Under the pieces are notes generated by a model, which ran no database searches, was not told the DNA's origin, and saw only the letters and a program-made list of their open reading frames with translations. 47,236 bases of DNA, from the NCBI GenBank assembly GCA_964424035.1, contig CAYRHB010000010.1, forward strand, positions 1-47,236, given 5' to 3'. The number at the start of each line of letters is the position of its first letter. Position 1 is the stretch's first letter. Made by a program: the position numbers and the translations under genes. Source of the DNA: Leptolinea sp964424035. GTDB taxonomy: Bacteria; Chloroflexota; Anaerolineae; Anaerolineales; Anaerolineaceae. Shown one piece after another: positions 1-6,417 of this stretch.

Positions 1-261
1 CCGCTTGAGATAGTAATCTGCGCAGGCCTGTCTGAATTGAGGTGTTCCACCAATGGCAGAGTATCCGTGTTGATGCGGATCACGGGCATTCTTCACCAAT
101 TCATCAATGATCTCATCCGTGGGAGGTAGATCGGGTGATCCCATATCCAACCGGATGATGGAAACTCCCATTTTCTTTAATTCATTGATCTTCTGATTCA
201 GAGTGGCAAAAAAATACGGTTTAAAACCGGCTATCCGTTGCGCGGGTTGGATATAATTCAT
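1..261 (-). CDS. PLP-dependent class I/II aminotransferase, N-terminal part (runs off the window)
   Basis: The first 87 codons are present; the rest lies left of the window. The N-terminus reads as a fold-type I aminotransferase: an RIAGFKPYFF segment, then IIRLDMGSPDLPPTDEII, which corresponds to the conserved 'IxLxxGxPDxPTP' strand-loop of the LL-diaminopimelate/aspartate aminotransferase group, then HGYSAIGGTPQFRQACADYY, which matches the usual 'YxxxxGxxxLRxAIAxYY' stretch. The ATG at 261 is preceded by GAAGG at a usable distance. These enzymes move an amino group between an amino acid and a 2-oxo acid in the cytosol. The PLP lysine is outside the window, so the substrate cannot be named. 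The gene is divergent from trmI with 66 bp between them. Confidence 0.8.
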   Translation of the reverse strand, partial: MNYIQPAQRIAGFKPYFFATLNQKINELKKMGVSIIRLDMGSPDLPPTDEIIDELVKNARDPHQHGYSAIGGTPQFRQACADYYLKR

Positions 262-300
262 GTGAACCTTCGTCTATGATTTTTGTAGGTTAATTTTACA

Positions 301-313
301 CTGTTGCCAACAG
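301..313. promoter_or_regulatory. 13-bp perfect inverted repeat in the divergent intergenic region
   Basis: CTGTTG-C-CAACAG is a perfect 6+1+6 palindrome immediately upstream of the trmI ribosome binding site and inside the aminotransferase/trmI divergent spacer. It could be an operator or chance; no recognised regulator motif is assigned. Confidence 0.25.
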
Positions 314-327
314 AATAGGAGTATTTC

Positions 328-1179
328 TTGACCTGGAATCTACATGGAACACACGCACAAGAAGGCGACCTGGTTGAACTGGTCGGTCTCAGCCACAAGC
401 ATTTTATCATCTTGCTAAAGTCCGGTGGAGAGCTGCATACCCACCGTGGGATCATCTACCATAAAGATCTGATCGGAACCGCGTGGGGGAGCCAAATACA
501 TTCCCATTCCGGTAGCCCCTTCTTTATGCTGCAACCGGCATTGAACGATCTACTTCGTTCGGTTCCACGAAAAACCCAGATCATGTACCCCAAGGAGATA
601 GGCTATATCCTGGTGGCTTTGGGAATCGGTCCGGGGCAGCATGTAATTGAAGCCGGGACCGGATCCGGCGCTTTGACTACAGCACTTGCTTATGCTGTCG
701 GGACCACAGGGAAGGTTGTTAGTTATGAAGCCCGCCCTGAGATGCAGGAGGTTGCCCGGAAGAACCTGGAGCGCTTCGGATTGGAAGCAAGGGTCGATTT
801 TAAGATAGGAAATATTGGTGATGGGTTTGATGAAACCGGAGTGGATGCGCTGTTCCTTGATGTAGCCAATTCATATGATTATGTTCGGCAGGTACGTGCC
901 GCATTGAAACCCGGTGGATTTTTCGGCAGTATCCTACCCACTACCAACCAGGTTTCGAAATTGCTGTACGCATTACGGCAGGAGGATTTTGCGTTCACTG
1001 AAGTCCTTGAGATCATGCTCCGCTTTTACAAACCTGAACCGGATAAATTGCGTCCCACAGACAGGATGGTGGCACATACCGGTTATTTGATCTTTTCGCG
1101 ACCTGTTTCCATTGACCATTCCCTGGAAGAGGATAGCCCCTTAATGCAAGAGGGCTGGGAGGCCAATACTGATATGTAG
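328..1179 (+). CDS. trmI: tRNA (adenine-58-N1)-methyltransferase TrmI
   Basis: The enzyme methylates N1 of A58 in the tRNA T-loop using S-adenosylmethionine and works as a homotetramer in the cytosol. The 283-residue protein has the N-terminal small domain (GDLVELV at 13-19, then HTHRG and HKDLIG at 37-50), the family stretch KTQIMYPKE at 82-90, and the SAM-binding loop EAGTGSGALT at 108-117 followed by SYEARPEM and LFLDVANS (motif IV region). Length fits bacterial TrmI. The start is TTG at 328, chosen because AGGAGT lies 5 nt upstream and no in-frame ATG fits the N-terminal domain. The next gene starts 16 bp downstream, so an operon with the zinc-ribbon protein and the Nudix gene is likely. 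Confidence 0.92.
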   Translation: MTWNLHGTHAQEGDLVELVGLSHKHFIILLKSGGELHTHRGIIYHKDLIGTAWGSQIHSHSGSPFFMLQPALNDLLRSVPRKTQIMYPKEIGYILVALGIGPGQHVIEAGTGSGALTTALAYAVGTTGKVVSYEARPEMQEVARKNLERFGLEARVDFKIGNIGDGFDETGVDALFLDVANSYDYVRQVRAALKPGGFFGSILPTTNQVSKLLYALRQEDFAFTEVLEIMLRFYKPEPDKLRPTDRMVAHTGYLIFSRPVSIDHSLEEDSPLMQEGWEANTDM

Positions 1180-1195
1180 TCTGTTGGAGGCTCTG

Positions 1196-1771
1196 ATGTT
1201 TCGAAGAAGATTTCCTGTACGCCTACCGCTTGGAAGATTACCATTACCAAAGAATCCGATGCTATTGAAAATGCTTGATACGGCGAACCGGGCATTTGCA
1301 TCAGGTGAGTATACCCGGGCTGCTGAATTGTTCACATGGTTATCCCAAAGAGGTGATATTCAAAGGAGACCCAGGGCTGTAAACTGGTTAATCAAAGCCG
1401 GACAGGCTAATGTTCTCAATGGCGCTTGCGACCAGGGCTTTGAACAGATCTTTAAAGGATTCAAAATGCTTCAATCGAAACAAAGGTCGGAAGACCTGAC
1501 CTGGTTTTTCCACCGGACTGTATATTTATTCGATAGTAAAGGGATGCATACCGAGGCGGAAAAGATTAGGGATTGGGTCCGGACGGAACTGAATACCACA
1601 GATGCGCCAACGATAGAAAATTTCTCAATTAAGACGGATGGCACGACCCAGAAGAAATGGCCATCAAAATGTCCTTCCTGTGGTGCACCGGTACATCCGG
1701 ACACAATTGAACCGATCGAAAACGGGCAGACAGTATGTGGATATTGTGGGGTAATCCTTCCTGAAGAATAA
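1196..1771 (+). CDS. Uncharacterised helical protein with C-terminal zinc ribbon
   Basis: Function unknown. ATG at 1196 is chosen because GGAGG ends 5 nt before it; an upstream in-frame TTG at 1184 has no such site. The protein of 191 residues begins with a basic, proline-containing segment. About 100 residues follow that look like paired helices, with a TPR-like stretch (ANRAFASGEYTRAAELF). It ends in a four-cysteine zinc ribbon (CPSC about 25 residues before CGYC). It sits between trmI and a Nudix hydrolase with short spacers and is probably co-transcribed. Helical repeats plus a C-terminal zinc ribbon suggest a scaffold or adaptor, but that is inference. Confidence 0.75.
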   Translation: MFRRRFPVRLPLGRLPLPKNPMLLKMLDTANRAFASGEYTRAAELFTWLSQRGDIQRRPRAVNWLIKAGQANVLNGACDQGFEQIFKGFKMLQSKQRSEDLTWFFHRTVYLFDSKGMHTEAEKIRDWVRTELNTTDAPTIENFSIKTDGTTQKKWPSKCPSCGAPVHPDTIEPIENGQTVCGYCGVILPEE

Positions 1772-1789
1772 TATCCTACTGGAGATTGT

Positions 1790-2362
1790 ATGAAGCGCGA
1801 AGCCATTGAACATTTGCTTTCCATGCCGGATCCACCTATGGAAATACCCGAAGGAACCTGGAAACGCGCATCTGTATTGGCCCTTTTCATCCCGAACAAT
1901 CAGAGCGTTAAATTATTGTTCACACGGCGGACAGATAATGTCCTGGACCACAAAGGACAGGTTTCATTCCCCGGGGGTGCTGTTGAACCGAATGATGATA
2001 GCCTGGAAGCGGCTGCGTTAAGGGAAGCTGATGAAGAGATAGGCTTGAAACCGAATAATATCGCTCTTCTGGGACGATCGCGGGATATGTTCACAATTTC
2101 CGGTTGGTGGATAACACCAATTGTCGGCTGGTGCACAAATCTAACCGGAATGTCACCCAACCCGGCGGAAGTCTCACGAATTTTTACCATCCCGGTGGAA
2201 TGGCTGGCCAATTCCACGAACTGGGAAATCCGTACGTATAACAACAATGGGATTTTACGGTCAAATGTAATTTTTTATAAAACTTTTGAAAAAGAACTTC
2301 TGTGGGGGATTACTGCTCAACTTGTGCATGATCTTTTGCGAAAAATACAATTGATGAAATAA
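1790..2362 (+). CDS. Nudix hydrolase, NudL-like CoA pyrophosphatase
   Basis: The protein is likely to split coenzyme A or its derivatives into phosphopantetheine and 3',5'-ADP. Residues 44-61 (LFTRRTDNVLDHKGQVSF) match the segment that precedes the Nudix box in the NudL/YeaB/NUDT7 subgroup. The Nudix box spans about 62-86, from GGAVEP to READEEIGL, and carries the metal-binding READEE glutamates. Length of 190 residues is usual for NudL. GGAG lies 5 nt before the ATG. It is the last gene of the trmI unit and converges on rplY over a strong hairpin. The subfamily call is firm; CoA as substrate follows from the family. Confidence 0.87.
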   Translation: MKREAIEHLLSMPDPPMEIPEGTWKRASVLALFIPNNQSVKLLFTRRTDNVLDHKGQVSFPGGAVEPNDDSLEAAALREADEEIGLKPNNIALLGRSRDMFTISGWWITPIVGWCTNLTGMSPNPAEVSRIFTIPVEWLANSTNWEIRTYNNNGILRSNVIFYKTFEKELLWGITAQLVHDLLRKIQLMK

Positions 2363-2364
2363 AA

Positions 2365-2391
2365 ACACCCCTGCCATACCGGCAGGGGTGT
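2365..2391. terminator. Intrinsic terminator between converging nudL-like gene and rplY
   Basis: A perfect 11-bp stem (ACACCCCTGCC / GGCAGGGGTGT) with a 5-nt loop. On the minus strand it is followed directly by TTTTTATTT, so it is a good rho-independent terminator for rplY. On the plus strand the U-tract is missing, so it would act mainly as a stem after the Nudix gene. Confidence 0.88.
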
Positions 2392-2408
2392 CAAATGCTG
2401 CGAAACGG

Positions 2409-3056
2409 TTATTCCGCTTCCTCTTCTTCTTTCTTGCCTTTTTCAATGATTTCCGGTTCTTCGGAAACACCTTCACCTTCAGCGGCGACAGGAGCTTCTT
2501 CGGCCTTGGTCAGTGTCACGATGGCGATCACGTCATCCGGGTTGGCCAGAATCTGGACTTTATCTGAAAGAACGATATCTTTGACGGTCAAATGATCGCC
2601 GATATTTTTCAATTTGCCCAGATCAAGGACGATCTTTTCCGGTAGATCCTGCGGTAAGGCTTCGACTTCGATGGAATCCATTTCAGAAATGACCAGACCG
2701 TTGAGGTCTTTGACTGCCGGTGACAGACCATCCAAAACAATGGAGACACCGGCGCGGATTTTCTCGGTCAGAGATACGATCTGGAAATCCACATGTTTCA
2801 GGGAATTGCGAAGATAATCACGCTGTTTCTCACGAACAAGGGCGGCATGTTCTTTACCTTCAAGGTTGATATAGACCAGGCTTGACGCAGTCAGTCCATG
2901 TAAAACACGGCTGGCTTCACGCAGATCCATGGTGATGGCCGTAGATTCAAATTTGTGGCCATACAGAACAGCAGGGAGTTTCCCTTCGCGGCGCAACGCG
3001 CCTACTTTTTTCCCTTTGACAGTTCGCAGGGTGGCATTAATTACTGCTTTATCCAT
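2409..3056 (-). CDS. rplY: 50S ribosomal protein L25, long Ctc (TL5) form
   Basis: Binds 5S rRNA in the large subunit. The protein has 215 residues, the long form with the L25 beta-barrel domain (start MDKAVINATLRTVKGKKVGALRREGKLPAVLYG) followed by the C-terminal TL5/Ctc beta domain (about 95-185, with KIRAGVSIVLDG and VLDLGKLKNIGDHLTV). The tail is highly acidic and ends in a lysine/glutamate-rich run. AAGGA precedes the ATG. It lies 78 bp downstream of the solenoid-like gene at 3134-3661, and the spacer can fold; a promoter upstream of that gene may drive both. A hairpin terminator follows. Confidence 0.95.
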   Translation of the reverse strand: MDKAVINATLRTVKGKKVGALRREGKLPAVLYGHKFESTAITMDLREASRVLHGLTASSLVYINLEGKEHAALVREKQRDYLRNSLKHVDFQIVSLTEKIRAGVSIVLDGLSPAVKDLNGLVISEMDSIEVEALPQDLPEKIVLDLGKLKNIGDHLTVKDIVLSDKVQILANPDDVIAIVTLTKAEEAPVAAEGEGVSEEPEIIEKGKKEEEEAE

Positions 3057-3069
3057 TTCATTTTCCTTC

Positions 3070-3107
3070 GAGCGCCTCTCACCTATTTTGGAAGGTTACC
3101 TTCGCTC
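3070..3107 (-). promoter_or_regulatory. Foldable leader immediately upstream of rplY
   Basis: The 78-nt spacer before rplY contains nested complementarity: outer arms GAGCG/CGCTC at 3070-3074 and 3103-3107, and an inner GAAGG-TTA-CCTTC hairpin at 3091-3103. A separate CGGC-GAAA-GCCG tetraloop hairpin sits just after the stop of the upstream gene. This could be a translational leader, an RNA-processing site or chance. Confidence 0.35.
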
Positions 3108-3133
3108 TATATTAGATTCGGCTTTCGCCGTAA

Positions 3134-3661
3134 TTACCTTCTGGATTGCAACCAGTGAAATAACCCGTAAATGAAGCTGAAAGTCAATCCGGCAGCCGCT
3201 CCAAAGAGGGCAATGCTTCGGGTGTCAACCACAGTCTCAACCGGGGCATCCATGCGGGTGGTGAGAAGGAACACGGTTTTTACTTTCGCTCCATGCACTT
3301 CCCGGGCAACTATTATACCCGACCTTGAGGCATTCATCCGGACTGATTGCGCTGCCGTGATTCCGACACTTCCGTTGATCACGGCTTCATCAGTTGAAAG
3401 AACCCCGGTAAATCCATGTTCAATCGCTGCCTGGTCTGTTCGAACAAATCCGGAAATGCCTCGATTTATTGATGCGGTCTGGCAGTTTGTCTCGCCAAGA
3501 AAACTGTCTTCCGCAGAAATCGATTCGGCGTCTATTCTGGCGGCACCGCTCTGGTGCATTTCCACAACCTGCGCATCAATAGAATCGGAAGACAGGTTTT
3601 GCATATAAGCCGATTGTGTTTGTACAGGTGATTTTCTCTCTTTTTTGGGTTCAGGATTCAT
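3134..3661 (-). CDS. Hypothetical beta-solenoid-like protein with C-terminal membrane anchor
   Basis: Not recognised. The 175-residue protein has a polar N-terminus, then about 100 residues with a recurring pattern of short beta-like stretches separated by turns, for example ARIDAESISAEDSF, TASINRGISGFVRT, AAIEHGFTGVLSTDEAVINGSVGI and SVRMNASRSGIIVA. This spacing is typical of right-handed beta-helix or bactofilin-type solenoids. A hydrophobic segment near residues 149-170 (SIALFGAAAGLTFSFIYGLFHW) is followed by a short basic tail, so the protein is probably tail-anchored. AGGAG is upstream of the ATG. It lies between the sdhD-like gene and rplY and has its own promoter candidate. Confidence 0.6.
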   Translation of the reverse strand: MNPEPKKERKSPVQTQSAYMQNLSSDSIDAQVVEMHQSGAARIDAESISAEDSFLGETNCQTASINRGISGFVRTDQAAIEHGFTGVLSTDEAVINGSVGITAAQSVRMNASRSGIIVAREVHGAKVKTVFLLTTRMDAPVETVVDTRSIALFGAAAGLTFSFIYGLFHWLQSRR

Positions 3662-3704
3662 TTAATCCGGCTTTCTCCTGGTCATCATTTCAGGACGAAA
3701 AGAA

Positions 3705-3734
3705 ATTTTAACGTAACGACGAAAGATGTGTCAA
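3705..3734 (-). promoter_or_regulatory. Sigma70-type promoter upstream of the 3134-3661 gene
   Basis: On the minus strand TTGACA (3734-3729) is separated by 18 nt from TAAAAT (3710-3705), about 45 nt before the start codon at 3661. It lies in the gap after the sdhD-like stop codon, so it separates the glp/sdh operon from the solenoid-like gene and rplY. Confidence 0.6.
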
Positions 3735-3739
3735 GATAA

Positions 3740-4108
3740 TTATCCCAGGGCAGATACAGCAAATAACAGCCAGACGCCATAAAGAAATGCCGATACGCCA
3801 CAGGTTAATAATACAACGTCCAGAATACGAACCAGGCGGACGGATGGATTCAGGTCCAGGATCACACTGCGCAAACCCAGAAAACTATGCACCAGAACGA
3901 AAGCAAGGAAGCATGCTTCCATAAGGATTACCAGAGGATTCTGGTAATAAGCGACCACATCCTGAAAGGTGAGTAGGCCGCCCGGGGCTAAAAGATGGTT
4001 GACGATGAAGTGAATTACAAGGAAAACAAAAATCATTCCACCGGCCAATAACTTGATGAACCAGAGAAGGGCGTTTTCGTGATTTCTCCCGGGGTGGATT
4101 GAGTTCAT
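3740..4108 (-). CDS. SdhD-like membrane anchor subunit of the proposed hybrid dehydrogenase
   Basis: A small 122-residue protein with three predicted membrane helices (about 15-38, 58-80 and 94-117). The first helix carries IHFIVNHLL (His33, His38) and the second ends VHSFLGLRSVILD (His74, Arg80, Asp85). This is the 'H-x-x-x-G-x-R-x-x-x-x-D' pattern of SDH/fumarate reductase anchor subunits, where histidines can ligate heme b and the Arg/Asp lie near the quinone site. The start lies 3 nt after the sdhC-like stop, with GGAGG inside the end of sdhC, so translation is coupled. No SdhA is present; the flavoprotein of this operon is GlpA-like. Confidence 0.82.
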   Translation of the reverse strand: MNSIHPGRNHENALLWFIKLLAGGMIFVFLVIHFIVNHLLAPGGLLTFQDVVAYYQNPLVILMEACFLAFVLVHSFLGLRSVILDLNPSVRLVRILDVVLLTCGVSAFLYGVWLLFAVSALG

Positions 4109-4111
4109 GGA

Positions 4112-4498
4112 TCAACCACCTCCAAACATATGGATTCCGAAATACAGAATACCAATCAGTGAAAATACACCAACAATGATCAACATCCTTAATTGATATC
4201 GAACACCTATCCCAAAACTGGTCAGTCCAAGACGGATCCCATTGAGTCCGTGCATGATCCCTGCGGCTATGACAAGGAGTTCGCCAACAAGGAATACGGG
4301 ATTCTTCATAAGTGAAACGAACCCGTCGTAAGCTTCCGGACCGCGGGTCAATTGTTGTAAAACGGCCATATGGATCACGAAGTATAAGAGAAGGCCAAGC
4401 CCGGTGATCCGGTTGAGCATAAAACCCCAGGTCCCTGCTTTGCGTCCACGCGGGTCAAACCATTGCCAGATCTTTTTGGGTGAAGGAGTGCCGTTCAT
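4112..4498 (-). CDS. SdhC-like cytochrome b membrane subunit of the proposed hybrid dehydrogenase
   Basis: A 128-residue protein with three membrane helices. A start at 4498 is chosen because its ATG forms ATGA with the sdhB-like stop and has AAGGAG upstream; a longer frame reaching 4612 would only overlap sdhB. The first helix has NRITGLGLLLYFVIHMAV (His43), the second has IMHGLNGIRLG (His83, Arg89), the usual SdhC heme and quinone-site pattern. The last helix ends FGIHMFGGG. Together with the sdhD-like subunit it would form a membrane anchor passing electrons from the iron-sulfur subunit to quinone. Whether one or two hemes are bound cannot be told from sequence alone. Confidence 0.84.
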   Translation of the reverse strand: MNGTPSPKKIWQWFDPRGRKAGTWGFMLNRITGLGLLLYFVIHMAVLQQLTRGPEAYDGFVSLMKNPVFLVGELLVIAAGIMHGLNGIRLGLTSFGIGVRYQLRMLIIVGVFSLIGILYFGIHMFGGG

Positions 4499-5238
4499 TC
4501 TTGCATCTCCTTTCGCCCAAACCATCGGATGAATTTCTCTCTCATGATCTTCTTTCTTAAATCCATGATCCGGAAACCGGGTTCCACATGTGACGGGCAA
4601 ACAGCTGAACATTCGAATGCACTATGGCAGCGCCAGGCACCCGATTGATCATCAGCCAGACCGGCAGATACTTCCGGCAAACCTGCTGCAAGCGATTGTT
4701 GCAATCCAGCCAACGAAGCAGGACCCCGGTATGTGATATCAGTGGCTGCAACCGGACAGGCTGAAACACACAATCCGCATTCAATACAATCTGCCAACCT
4801 CTCAAGGTCACTTTGGGTGACCGTCAATTCTTCATATGGCAGTCTTGCCTGATCATTTGAAATGATCTGCGGAGACCGCATACTTTCAAGGTCCTGAAAA
4901 AATCGTGACATGTTTACCACAAGATCTGACACGATTGGGAAGTTCCTCAACGGCTCAATTTTGACCATACCGTTATTGTGCGTGACAGAATGAATTGGCG
5001 TTATACAGGTTAACTTCTCGACACCATTCACGCGCATGCCGCAGGCCCCGCAGGTGGAATGGTGGCAGGCATGCCTGAATGTAAGTGAACGGTCGTGAAA
5101 TGCCCAGACGCGTTCCACAGCGTCCAAGACCGTTTCATCAGGGTCTATTTCAAGCGTGAACTCCTGCCATGTGAAGTTGTCTTCGTTTTCCAGTTGGCGG
5201 CGAATTCGAAGGGTAATATTCCATAACCTGTCAGTCAT
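4495..5238 (-). CDS. SdhB-like iron-sulfur subunit, coupled to a GlpA-type flavoprotein
   Basis: A 247-residue protein of the SdhB/FrdB family with all cluster ligands. The N-terminal plant-ferredoxin domain has Cys58, Cys63, Cys66 and Cys78 for [2Fe-2S] (CHHSTCGACG, then LTCITPI). The C-terminal domain has CIECGLCVSACP (Cys151, 154, 157, 161) and CHSAFECSAVCP (Cys204, 210, 214), matching the [4Fe-4S] and third-cluster pattern of E. coli SdhB. It would carry electrons from a flavoprotein to the membrane anchor. Its ATG (5238) overlaps the terminal TGA (5235-5237) of the glpA frame, and its own stop overlaps the next ATG. In ordinary SDH operons the partner upstream is SdhA; here it is GlpA-like. 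Confidence 0.9.
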   Translation of the reverse strand: MTDRLWNITLRIRRQLENEDNFTWQEFTLEIDPDETVLDAVERVWAFHDRSLTFRHACHHSTCGACGMRVNGVEKLTCITPIHSVTHNNGMVKIEPLRNFPIVSDLVVNMSRFFQDLESMRSPQIISNDQARLPYEELTVTQSDLERLADCIECGLCVSACPVAATDITYRGPASLAGLQQSLAAGLPEVSAGLADDQSGAWRCHSAFECSAVCPSHVEPGFRIMDLRKKIMREKFIRWFGRKEMQE

Positions 5239-6413
5239 AATGCTACCTGTTGTCTGTAATATGTCCGGTATGAGTCCAATTCTTTATCTGCAGTAGTACA
5301 CGGCTTTTCCATTTTGAATTTTGAGCAGACAAGGTCAGCTGCCTTTTCCGCCATGATCCTGCAGGTAGTGGCTTTTACACCGGTAATTGTTTTCAAGCCG
5401 CGCAAACCCTGGTCGGCTTAATGGTCGAAGCATTTGTAAGTCCGGGATAGGCTTCGGGCATCCAGGCCTGTACTGATAAGTGGCCGGGCAGACATATAGC
5501 TTCCTCGAATTTTTATATTTTTAATCGCGGGTATCATCTCCGCTGCCCGGCCGATCATGGCGCGAACCTGTTGCGGGTCAACGGGAATGTAGTCCGCATT
5601 ATCCACTTCAAAGGAAGTAGTACCAATAACAGACATCCTACGCTGGGGAATGATAATGTCGCCATCACCCGGATAAAACAACCTGTTGAGAACCAGATCA
5701 CTCATCCGTTGTTCAAAGGCAACCATGACACCGGGTGATGGAATTACCGGGACATTAACACCGGCCAGTCTGGCAATACTTTCCGCCCAGGCACCGGTGG
5801 CACTGATAAACAGGTCGGCAAACATCTCTATACATTGACCGATATGCCGATTCAGTACTGTAATGGAATGTACGCATGAAGCTCCGTCAACCTGGATCTT
5901 TTCAACCTGATGGAAAGGCAGAAAAATAGCTCCACGGTTCCTGGCACTGGCAGCAAAAGCCAATGTCAGGCGAAGTGGATCAAATGAACCATCAGGGACT
6001 TCGTATCCGCCCAGCAGCGATGGATTAATGGCTGGAACCCGTTGGATGATCTCTCCTTTTTCCATCCAGCGGATGGGAATGCCACATTGATCTGCACCTT
6101 TTGCAAACTCATCCCGATAGGACATTTCTTCATCTGTGAATGCAATGGAGATACCTTTGTTGTATTCAATACATTGTTTCGCGATACGCCTGAGGATGAT
6201 ATTTTCTTCAATGCACTCCCGTGCGGCTTCCGGATCATTGACACAATATCGAACCCCGGAATGCAACAATCCATGAGTTCTTCCGGAAGTGCCGGAGCAT
6301 ATCTCTCCCCGGTCAACTACAGTGACGGCAAACCCGCGAAGGGTCAGGTCATATGCCAGGGCACAGCCTGTAAAGCCGGCTCCGATGATTATTATTTTGG
6401 GTTTTTCAGGCAT
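5235..6413 (-). CDS. glpA: GlpA-type glycerol-3-phosphate dehydrogenase flavoprotein, interrupted by an in-frame TAA
   Basis: Oxidises sn-glycerol 3-phosphate to dihydroxyacetone phosphate with FAD. ATG at 6413, 4 nt after the glpK stop, starts the Rossmann strand with GAGFTG at 11-16; GTSGRTHGLLHSGVRY at 41-56 is the signature region of anaerobic GlpA. Family motifs continue to SYMSARPLIS and SLSRTYKCFDH. An in-frame TAA (5418-5420, codon 332) then interrupts the gene. After it the same frame stays open for 60 more codons that read as the normal end of the GlpA catalytic domain (GLRGLKTITGVKATTCRIMA, then PCTTADKEL) and stops at 5235 in an ATGA overlap with the sdhB-like gene. The C-terminal cysteine-rich domain of E. 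coli GlpA is absent. Without readthrough the product ends at residue 331. GAA, CAA or AAA to TAA is a one-base change, so a recent mutation or an assembly error is possible. Confidence 0.85.
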
Positions 6414-6417
6414 ATTC

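Noticed and set aside
3171..3608. 145-residue plus-strand frame opposite the solenoid-like gene
   Set aside because: Antisense shadow with no recognisable product; the minus strand has a promoter and a ribosome site.
4499..4612. Longer N-terminus for the sdhC-like gene
   Set aside because: It overlaps the sdhB coding sequence over 114 bp; the ATG at 4498 gives the usual SdhC start and an ATGA overlap with AAGGAG.
5418..5420. Selenocysteine or pyrrolysine at the glpA stop
   Set aside because: The codon is TAA, whereas Sec uses TGA and Pyl uses TAG.
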